Source of the DNA: Bacillus suaedaesalsae
GTDB lineage: Bacteria > Bacillota > Bacilli > Bacillales > SA4
Reading direction: 5' to 3'
DNA: 64,000 bases
Assembly: GCF_016890225.1 (NCBI RefSeq)
Contig: NZ_JAFELM010000044.1
Location: 82,048-146,047, forward strand
A program made the position numbers and the translations under genes. This document shows positions 57,801 to 64,000 of the stretch, piece after piece; positions within the stretch are counted from its first letter, which is position 1; every line of letters begins with the position of its first letter. Under the pieces are notes generated by a model. The model was given only the letters and a program-made list of their open reading frames with translations, did not search any database and was not told the origin of the DNA.

Positions 57801-57929
57801 ATGTTGATTGTAGTGGAAGGTGCGAGACTCCTGCGGGAGTAGCGGGACAGGTGAGACTCATGCAGGAGCATAGCGACGGATGCTCCCGGAGCACCAAGGA
57901 ATGCGAGTGCCTTCCACTACAATCAACAT
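57801..57929. repeat. 129-bp element with 20-bp perfect terminal inverted repeats
   Basis: The left end ATGTTGATTGTAGTGGAAGG is the exact complement of the right end CCTTCCACTACAATCAACAT (57910-57929). The inside is GC-rich with several smaller stems (GACTCCTGCGGGAG and neighbours). No coding capacity. It resembles the dispersed palindromic repeats common in Bacillaceae intergenic regions. Confidence 0.9.
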
Positions 57930-57986
57930 TATTGTTTAACAGAGCCTTTTGAAAACAACCACTTTTGTGTAAAAAGCCTATTTATA

Positions 57987-58484
57987 TTAAACGGAATGTG
58001 TTACTAGTTCATCTAATTTAAATGCTTCATGTAACGCTTCAACTGCTTTTACCATGAAACGCTCTTCAACGACTGTAGATACTTTAATTTCAGAAGTACT
58101 TACCATCTTCACTTGGATTTCGTTGTTAGCTAGTACTTCGAACATTTCAGCAGCTACACCTGGGTTAGAGATCATTCCTGAGCCAACAATTGATACTTTT
58201 GCTAAGCTACTTTCAGACTGGATGGAATGAAACCCAAGCTTTTCTTGATTTGATTGAAGAACAGTCAATGTTTCATCTAAATCTGTCGTATGAATAGAGA
58301 AGGAAATGTTTGTTTCATCTTGGCTTGTCATACTTTGAATGATGATATCAACGTTAATGCCATGATTTGCAAGAGTAGTAAAAATTGTTGATAAAGAATG
58401 AAGTCCATTTTTTAAACCAACAATCGTAACTCGTGTTACTCCATCTTCAAACGCAATCCCTCTAACAATAAGGTTATTTTCCAT
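57987..58484 (-). CDS. lysC: Aspartokinase II beta subunit (internal in-frame start)
   Basis: 165 residues beginning MENNLIVRGIAFEDGV at ATG 58484 inside lysC. A strong RBS, GAGGAGG, lies 8 nt upstream within the coding sequence. B. subtilis makes the beta subunit of aspartokinase II from the same internal position. The product is the ACT-domain regulatory part. Confidence 0.85.
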   Translation of the reverse strand: MENNLIVRGIAFEDGVTRVTIVGLKNGLHSLSTIFTTLANHGINVDIIIQSMTSQDETNISFSIHTTDLDETLTVLQSNQEKLGFHSIQSESSLAKVSIVGSGMISNPGVAAEMFEVLANNEIQVKMVSTSEIKVSTVVEERFMVKAVEALHEAFKLDELVTHSV

Positions 58485-59219
58485 TGAAACTTCCTCCTCA
58501 ATTCTTGTTCCTGTTTCTAATTCAAGACTAGATCTTACTTCTAATGGAACTGCATAATTTTTCGCAAACTCAACGGCACGTGGGTGTAAAACACCTGCAC
58601 CTAAATTAGCAAGCTCTAACATTTCGTCATAAGAAACAGATTGAAGCTTTCTAGCACTCTTAACATAGCGTGGATCTGTTGTGAATACACCCGTAACATC
58701 TGTATAGATATCACATTTATCAGCTCTTAATGCAGCAGCAAGAGCAACAGCAGTTGTATCCGATCCACCTCTACCTAATGTTGTGATATTAAATTCAGAT
58801 GTAATTCCTTGAAATCCGGCGACAATGACAATCTTTCCATTATTTAAATAAGAGTGTAATGTATCAGTTTCAATCTCTACTATCCTGGCGTTTCCATGAA
58901 TAGCTTCAGTTTTAATCCCTGCTTGCCATCCTGTTAATGAAACTGCATCATACCCTTTTGCCTGAAGTGCAATGGATAATAAAGCAATTGAAACTTGCTC
59001 TCCAGTAGTTAATAACATATCCATTTCTCGTTTACTTGGAGTATTCGTAAGTTGAGTAGCAAGATTTACTAACTCATCAGTAGATTTCCCCATAGCCGAT
59101 ACAACAACGACAACTTGATTTCCTCTTTGTGCTTCCTGAATCACACGATTTGCAACATTTTGGATTCTTTCAATAGAACCTACCGATGTTCCCCCAAACT
59201 TTTGTACAATTAATCCCAC
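57987..59219 (-). CDS. lysC: Aspartokinase II (lysine-sensitive), alpha subunit
   Basis: 410 residues from GTG 59219 (MGLIVQKFGGTSVGS), with AGGATGAG upstream; ATG 59228 is possible but has no room for an RBS. Phosphorylates aspartate, the first step to lysine, threonine, methionine and diaminopimelate. KFGGTS near residue 7 and the TTAVALAAALRAD segment belong to the kinase domain; two ACT domains form the C-terminal third. Controlled by the lysine riboswitch upstream. Confidence 0.97.
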   Translation of the reverse strand: MGLIVQKFGGTSVGSIERIQNVANRVIQEAQRGNQVVVVVSAMGKSTDELVNLATQLTNTPSKREMDMLLTTGEQVSIALLSIALQAKGYDAVSLTGWQAGIKTEAIHGNARIVEIETDTLHSYLNNGKIVIVAGFQGITSEFNITTLGRGGSDTTAVALAAALRADKCDIYTDVTGVFTTDPRYVKSARKLQSVSYDEMLELANLGAGVLHPRAVEFAKNYAVPLEVRSSLELETGTRIEEEVSMENNLIVRGIAFEDGVTRVTIVGLKNGLHSLSTIFTTLANHGINVDIIIQSMTSQDETNISFSIHTTDLDETLTVLQSNQEKLGFHSIQSESSLAKVSIVGSGMISNPGVAAEMFEVLANNEIQVKMVSTSEIKVSTVVEERFMVKAVEALHEAFKLDELVTHSV

Positions 59220-59249
59220 GGCTCTCATCCTACCTTTTCTACAAAATAA

Positions 59250-59483
59250 AAAGCAATGAGAGTATCTCATTGCTTGAACAGATAAAAATGTTCTCGCGAG
59301 TGAGATAGCTCTCCAAACAACATTCAAGCTGTTTGACAATCTTACATTTGTTCAATGCAAAACCAGCAAGGACATGTATGAGCCATCTCCTCACTTCGGC
59401 GACGCTCCCCTTTCCATAATCTTCATAAGAGCTCATTCTCTTCTGATTACGTACTATTGAAGTTCGCACCTCTACCATCACTT
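59250..59483 (-). promoter_or_regulatory. Lysine riboswitch of lysC
   Basis: The minus strand contains the L-box core: GGTAGAGGTGCG followed by AATAGTA, then GGAAAGGGGAGCG and GTCGCCGAAG. A terminator, AAGCAATGAGA pairing with TCTCATTGCTT (59251-59275) with TTTTTATTTTG after it, ends the leader 32 nt before lysC. Lysine binding would favour termination. It accounts for most of the 334-nt gap before uvrC. Confidence 0.95.
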
Positions 59484-59553
59484 CATCGAATTGAAGTGTC
59501 GTATGAAATTAAACCAATTTTAACAAACATTATAAAGGAAGACAACTACATTT

Positions 59554-61329
59554 TTAATCTTCCTTTAATTTCTGGGCGATAATAGATGCTGTGTTACGTG
59601 GAATACCTACTTCCACTATTTCATCTACCGTTGCTTCCTTTAATTTTTTTACAGATCCAAAATGTTTTAATAACTGCTTCTTTCTTTTCTCCCCTACTCC
59701 AGGAATGTCATCTAAAATGGACTGAAAAGCATTTTTCCCTCTCAACTGACGATGAAATGAAATGGCAAATCGATGGACTTCATCCTGAATACGCTGCAAT
59801 AAGTAAAACTCTTGGCTGTTTCTTTCTAACTGAACGGTTTGAACAGAATCACCAATAAGTAATTCAGAGGTCTTATGTTTGTCGTCTTTAACTAAACCAG
59901 CAATCGGTATTTCCAACCCTAACTCATTTTCTAGAACATCTTGAGCAGCAGACAAGTGTCCTTTACCACCATCAATAATAATTAAATCAGGCAGTGGAAG
60001 ATTATCTTTTAAGATTCGAGAATATCTTCTTCGAACAACCTCTTTCATAGAGGCATAATCATCAGGTCCTGTAACACTCTTAATCTTATATTTTCGATAT
60101 TCTCTTTTATCAGGCTTTCCGTCAATAAATACAACCATCGCAGAGACTGGATTGGTCCCTTGAATATTCGAATTATCAAATGCCTCAATTCGAAATGGTG
60201 TTGCTATCCCAATTTTACTGCCTAAGTTTTCAATTGCCTTAATGGTTCTTTCCTCATCACGTTCGATTAAGGAAAATTTCTCCTCTAGGGCTATCTTCGC
60301 ATTTTTGCTTGCTAAGTTTACTAATTCTTTCTTTTGACCCTTTTTCGGTTGATGAACACTTACCTCAAGTAATTGTTCTGCCAATTCCTTATCAACACCA
60401 TCTGGAAGTAAGATTTCTTTCGGTTTAAAATGATGATTTTCAAGATAAAACTGACCAAGAAAAGTAACAAATTCCTCTAGAGGATCTGCGTATACTGGAA
60501 ACATTGATACATCTCGTTCAATCAATTTACCTTGGCGAATAAAGAAAACTTGGACACACATCCAGCCTTTATCAAATGAAAATCCAAATACATCTCGATC
60601 AACCATGTCTGTCATCATCATCTTTTGCTTTTCCATTGTCGCCTCTATATGTGCAATTTGATCTCGAAGGTCTTTCGCTCTTTCAAAGTCTAGTTCCTCA
60701 GATGACTTAAGCATTTTCTCAGTGAGTTCAGCCTTTACATCTTGATAGCCTCCATTTAAAAAACGGATGATTCCATCTACCATCTCTTTGTTCTGATCAA
60801 CTGTGACAGTGTTCACACAAGGTGCTAAGCATTGACCTATATGATAATATAAACATACCTTTGTCGGTAAGGTAGAACACTTCCTTAATGGGTAAATTCG
60901 GTCTAATACTTTCTTCGTTTCATTCGCTGAATAAACATTCGGATAAGGTCCAAAGTATTTACCTTTATCCTTCTTAACTTGCCTGGTAATAATTAATCGT
61001 GGGTGTTCTTCATTCGTAATTTTAATAAAAGGATATGTCTTATCATCCTTTAAGTTAATATTGTATTTAGGGTTATGTTTCTTTATTAAATTTATCTCTA
61101 ATACAAGTGCTTCAATATTGGATGATGTGACGATATATTCAAAGTCCACGATTTCATTTACTAAACGTAACGTTTTTCCATCATGAGAGCCTGTGAAGTA
61201 TGAACGTACCCTGTTCTTTAATACTTTCGCTTTTCCGACATAAATAATGGTCCCTTGGCGATCCTTCATTAAATAACAACCTGGTTGATCTGGTAATATT
61301 GCAAGTTTTTCTTTTATTAGTTGATTCAT
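59554..61329 (-). CDS. uvrC: Excinuclease ABC subunit C
   Basis: 591 residues from ATG 61329 ([21 protein letters not shown]) with GGGGAGG upstream. The N-terminal GIY-YIG nuclease domain ([19 protein letters not shown]) makes the 3' cut. A UVR motif that binds UvrB lies near 205-235, the RNase H-like domain ([19 protein letters not shown]) makes the 5' cut, and a C-terminal HhH pair ([18 protein letters not shown]) ends the protein. Nucleotide excision repair. Confidence 0.98.
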   Translation of the reverse strand: MNQLIKEKLAILPDQPGCYLMKDRQGTIIYVGKAKVLKNRVRSYFTGSHDGKTLRLVNEIVDFEYIVTSSNIEALVLEINLIKKHNPKYNINLKDDKTYPFIKITNEEHPRLIITRQVKKDKGKYFGPYPNVYSANETKKVLDRIYPLRKCSTLPTKVCLYYHIGQCLAPCVNTVTVDQNKEMVDGIIRFLNGGYQDVKAELTEKMLKSSEELDFERAKDLRDQIAHIEATMEKQKMMMTDMVDRDVFGFSFDKGWMCVQVFFIRQGKLIERDVSMFPVYADPLEEFVTFLGQFYLENHHFKPKEILLPDGVDKELAEQLLEVSVHQPKKGQKKELVNLASKNAKIALEEKFSLIERDEERTIKAIENLGSKIGIATPFRIEAFDNSNIQGTNPVSAMVVFIDGKPDKREYRKYKIKSVTGPDDYASMKEVVRRRYSRILKDNLPLPDLIIIDGGKGHLSAAQDVLENELGLEIPIAGLVKDDKHKTSELLIGDSVQTVQLERNSQEFYLLQRIQDEVHRFAISFHRQLRGKNAFQSILDDIPGVGEKRKKQLLKHFGSVKKLKEATVDEIVEVGIPRNTASIIAQKLKED

Positions 61330-61523
61330 GGTACGTCCTCCCCTCATGCTCTATTTATCGTATTGTATCATATTCTTATTCAAACAACTGATAGTAAAAC
61401 TTGCCTTACTATCCTCTATGTTGATAAATGATACGAACTTCGACATCATTTCCCAAGAAATATCTTTATTAGTACTTCTTATTTTGTCGGACATTGTAAT
61501 ATGACTGAAGATCCCACTAAAAA

Positions 61524-61544
61524 AGCACCCCTTTTAGGGATGCT
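61524..61544 (-). terminator. Terminator after trxA
   Basis: AGCATCCCT pairs with AGGGGTGCT (one mismatch) around a 3-nt loop, followed on the minus strand by TTTTTTAG. Confidence 0.88.
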
Positions 61545-61554
61545 CGGATGTAAC

Positions 61555-61869
61555 TTATAGCTGTGATTCTAATCTTTCAGCTAATGCATCTTTAGGCTGG
61601 AAACCAACAACCTTATCTACAACTTCGCCATTTTTCATAATTAATAAAGTTGGGATACTCATAACACCGTATTTCGCTGCTGTTTCTTGATTTTCATCAA
61701 CATCAAGCTTTACGATTTTCACTTTGTCTCCCATGTCTCCATCAAGTTCTTCTAGAACTGGAGCGATCATTTTACAAGGACCACACCATGGTGCCCAGAA
61801 ATCTGCAAGAACTAAGCCTTGGCTAGTTTCAGATGAAAAGTTTTGATCTGTTACATTTGTAATTGCCAT
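61555..61869 (-). CDS. trxA: Thioredoxin
   Basis: 104 residues, full length. General dithiol reductant with the active site WCGPC (C29, C32) and the cis-proline in [22 protein letters not shown] precedes the ATG. In B. subtilis etfA lies upstream; here that place holds a 900-nt non-coding stretch and an insertion sequence, so the conserved order breaks at this point. Confidence 0.99.
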   Translation of the reverse strand: MAITNVTDQNFSSETSQGLVLADFWAPWCGPCKMIAPVLEELDGDMGDKVKIVKLDVDENQETAAKYGVMSIPTLLIMKNGEVVDKVVGFQPKDALAERLESQL

Positions 61870-61989
61870 ATTAAAAATCCTCCCAAATAATTAATTTACT
61901 TCATAATAACCAAAGTATATCATTATGCTATTTGACTAGCGAACTTTTTGCTCAAAATATACTATACCCTCTATAAAATGTTTTCATGT

Positions 61990-62240
61990 ATGAGTAAAAC
62001 CTCTAAGTCTTTGTTAAAAAGCTTTATTCTAAATGAATGTTGCCTTTACTCTACACCTTCCACTTCAGGCACTTCCTTTCCGCTTCCATTCACTCACGTT
62101 TTACATTTTGTTGTTTTTGGTTGGGTATCTTTCGTTGCATTTCGCTACAGACACTTGCTTTCCGCGGGGGAGAAAGTCGAGCCTCCTGATATGAACGAAA
62201 CTGTCAAGGCTCCCACTCTTCACCAGGTTTGGATTGTCTT
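61990..62240. repeat. Probable relic of dispersed palindromic repeats
   Basis: Short pieces such as CACCTTCCACTTCAGG (62054-62069) and CTTTCCGCGGGGGAG (62157-62171) resemble the arms of GC-rich intergenic repeats of Bacillaceae. The first shares CCTTCCACT with the element at 57801. The plus-strand frame across it is not gene-like. Confidence 0.4.
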
Positions 62241-62322
62241 TTGACCAACTCTAAGAAGAGAAGCTATTTACGGCTTCTTTTCTTGATTTTGTTAGTTAGC
62301 AAGCCATTCTGGCTAGAATAGC

Positions 62323-62428
62323 TCCTTCTTTAGCTTACTGACCACTTCTCACTTCTTTGTATGTCTGTCAAGTGGTCTCCTTGACTGTCATACAAAGAAG
62401 TGAGAGACTCCATTAAGCTATAGAAGGA
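62323..62428. ncRNA. Three-tier hairpin, possible guide (bridge/seek) RNA end of the IS
   Basis: The outer arms TCCTTCTTTAGCTTA and TAAGCTATAGAAGGA pair with one mismatch. After internal loops of about 10 nt, CTCACTTCTTTGTATG pairs perfectly with CATACAAAGAAGTGAG, and GTCAAG with CTTGAC lies inside. It lies about 340 nt after the transposase stop in a stretch without genes. IS110-family elements encode guide RNAs in non-coding ends; that this is one is inference. Confidence 0.35.
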
Positions 62429-62764
62429 ATCTGTTCCTTTCTCCTTTTTTTGACTTGAATAGAAGTTAAGAACACGGCACGAAGGCAAAAATCTCTACTG
62501 CGGTTTACGCTCTGATATCCGTGGGTTTTCACATTTTATCTTTCCGTATAAAGGACTAATCCACTAACTCGGCACGTGCGTTAATCTATTTAGATATAGC
62601 ACAGAGGAGGCCACGTGGGTTTTCCTTTCCGGTTTTTTTCTTTGCCTTCGAGCCCTGTTCTCAATCATCTATCTTTCTTCGTAAATTATTCGTGTGAAAT
62701 TAAAGCCATACATAAAAAATGGATCAATAATACCTATATCACCGTAACATGACAACTTGTAAGA

Positions 62765-63883
62765 TCAAAAACTAGCGTTTTTTACTTCTTCTACCTCTTG
62801 TGTAATAGCCCAAATAAAACCAGCTAATTCTCTGGCAACTGCAGTAATTGCTTTTCCACTTTCTTTTCCTCTTGATAATAATCGGTAATACTTTTTATGA
62901 AGTCGGTTTTGTGCTTTCCAGGATATCGCTTGAATAGTGGGGGACTGTCCATTTTGTCGTCTCATCAATTCTCCTTTAACTGACGGTTGATAACGATAAC
63001 TCCATGCAGCTTCTACTAATAAGCGTCGTACATGACGATTCCCTGTTTTTGTGATGCTCCCTTGTATTCTTCTTTCACCACTTGAGTATTCACTTGGTAT
63101 TAAACCAATATAGGCCATTAATTGTGTTGGTGATGAGAAACGTTTGAAAGAACCTATCTCCGCTACAAGACTAGTCGCAGTAATAAGAGCTACACCTCTT
63201 AGTGATTGTAAGGCTTGAATGGTTGGGGCGTGTACGCCCTCCGTTGCCTGAACTCTAATTTCTTCCTCTAGTCTTAAAATTCGTTGTTCTAGCTCTTTCA
63301 ATTGATGATAATATTCTTGAAAGACCACACGTAGTTTGGAGCTTTCAAATTTTAATGCATCCAGCCATCTACGATATTTGACCGTCCATTTGTTCACACC
63401 TGACGGTGGCTTAATGTTATTACGAAGCAAAAATTTACTCAAACGGTGCCTTGCCCTAAGTTCATCTTCTTTTGCATCTTCACGACATCTTACAAGATCA
63501 CGGAGAGCTTCATCCTCTTCGTTTGGAACATAGATGTTAGTTAATTCTCCTGCTCGATATAACTGAGCCAGTCGAATAGAGTCTCTACGATCTGTCTTAA
63601 TACGTTCACCTGGTCTTTTAGGTATGAGAGATGGGGCTATCACATCACAATGAACACCTAGGGAAAGTAATAATCTATATAGTGGGTATCCAGTTGGACC
63701 GGCTTCATAACAGACTCGAAGAGTCTCGGTGTTTCCAAGTTTATTTATTAATTTCCTAACTGCTTCTGGTGTGTGAGGAATTACTCCCCAGTATCTCGGC
63801 TCTTCTCGCCCCTCATCCGCGATCGCAACTGCAATTTTTTCTTTTGATACGTCTAAACCTACATATTTTATGGTATCCTTCAT
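62765..63883 (-). CDS. IS110-family transposase (DEDD recombinase)
   Basis: 372 residues, intact. The RuvC-like DEDD domain has D11 (GLDVSK), E60 (CYEAGPTGY), D98 and D101 (KTDRRDSIRL). A coiled coil spans about 185-212. The Tnp20 domain follows with SLRGVALITATSLVAEIG, IPSEYSSGER (Ser 267/268) and the TKTGNRHVRRLLVEAAW end. AAGGAG precedes the ATG and lies inside an inverted-repeat arm. It sits where B. subtilis has etfA/etfB upstream of trxA. Confidence 0.95.
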   Translation of the reverse strand: MKDTIKYVGLDVSKEKIAVAIADEGREEPRYWGVIPHTPEAVRKLINKLGNTETLRVCYEAGPTGYPLYRLLLSLGVHCDVIAPSLIPKRPGERIKTDRRDSIRLAQLYRAGELTNIYVPNEEDEALRDLVRCREDAKEDELRARHRLSKFLLRNNIKPPSGVNKWTVKYRRWLDALKFESSKLRVVFQEYYHQLKELEQRILRLEEEIRVQATEGVHAPTIQALQSLRGVALITATSLVAEIGSFKRFSSPTQLMAYIGLIPSEYSSGERRIQGSITKTGNRHVRRLLVEAAWSYRYQPSVKGELMRRQNGQSPTIQAISWKAQNRLHKKYYRLLSRGKESGKAITAVARELAGFIWAITQEVEEVKNASF

Positions 63884-63886
63884 AAT

Positions 63887-63984
63887 AACTAGCTCCTTCC
63901 GTAATGTAGCTCTGATTTGGTTTGTTTTTACCAGTAAACATTCTAACCAAATTAACCTACGATGTTACGAGTAAGGAGCTAGTT
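63887..63984 (-). promoter_or_regulatory. Inverted repeat that can mask the transposase RBS
   Basis: AACTAGCTCCTT (63887-63898) and AAGGAGCTAGTT (63973-63984) are a perfect 12-bp inverted repeat 74 nt apart. On the minus strand the later arm contains the RBS AAGGAG of the transposase, so transcripts entering from outside could fold and hide it. Confidence 0.55.
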
Positions 63985-64000
63985 TCGTTCATGATAACTC

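Larger units (their letters stand above)
62191..63992 (-). mobile_element. IS110-type insertion sequence, approximate extent
   Basis: The transposase gene is flanked by two candidate inverted-repeat pairs: ATGAACGAAACT (62191-62202) with AGTTTCGTTCAT (63981-63992), and TAGCTCCTT (62319-62327) with AAGGAGCTA (63973-63981). The real ends are not proven. Subterminal repeats and a long non-coding region after the transposase gene are the arrangement of the IS1111 branch. The window ends 8 nt past the outer repeat. Confidence 0.55.

Noticed and set aside
59239..59481. 80-residue minus-strand frame upstream of lysC
   Set aside because: It coincides with the lysine riboswitch; the conserved aptamer sequence explains it better than a protein.
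61948..62244. 98-residue plus-strand frame after trxA
   Set aside because: No RBS, no family resemblance, and it runs across repeat relics of differing composition.

Overview
The window is chromosomal DNA from an endospore-forming, low-GC Gram-positive bacterium of the Bacillaceae. Three things support this: AGGAGG-type ribosome binding sites, a set of sporulation genes (spoIVFA, spoIIB, spoVID, ysxE, lonB, gerM, gerE), and a gene order that follows the Bacillus subtilis minCD-mreBCD to trxA segment almost gene for gene. Genus and species cannot be fixed from the sequence. No rRNA, prophage or CRISPR array was seen.

Layout, left to right; most genes lie on the minus strand. 1-7.7 kb: spoIVFA (cut by the window edge), minD-minC, mreD-mreC-mreB, radC, maf and spoIIB, for division-site placement, rod shape and sporulation. 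7.8-22.1 kb: a type IV pilus locus occupies the place where B. subtilis has the single peptidase gene comC. It holds pilO, pilN, pilM, the prepilin peptidase, a pilin, pilC, pilT and pilB. Three plus-strand genes follow: two pseudopilins and a membrane-anchored protein with a 40-residue repeat. Two membrane proteins of unknown role and a diguanylate cyclase complete the locus. PilB carries tandem MshEN-type motifs, so c-di-GMP control of the pilus is plausible. 22.2-29.5 kb: folC, valS with a T-box leader, a 64-residue membrane protein, ysxE and spoVID. 29.8-36.1 kb: the haem operon hemAXCDBL.

36.3-46.9 kb: two small membrane proteins, then ysxC, lonA, lonB, clpX, tig and the TPR gene ysoA, for proteolysis and folding. 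47.0-47.2 kb: tRNA-Arg and tRNA-Gly. 47.4-53.1 kb: ysnB, ysnA, rph, gerM, racE, ysmB, gerE and ysmA. 53.5-56.8 kb: sdhCAB, with a strong sigma-A-type promoter and two cre-like sites. 57.2-61.9 kb: yslB, lysC (with lysine riboswitch and an internal beta-subunit start), uvrC and trxA. 62.2-64.0 kb: an IS110-type insertion sequence with long non-coding flanks.

Between genes there are well-matched sporulation promoters (sigma-F for lonB, sigma-K for gerE, sigma-E for spoIVFA and spoVID), many intrinsic terminators, and several small dispersed repeats, including a 129-bp element with 20-bp perfect terminal inverted repeats. The least described part is the type IV pilus locus: a PilO-LysM fusion, a beta-solenoid-like repeat protein, and two unrecognised membrane proteins next to a c-di-GMP synthase.
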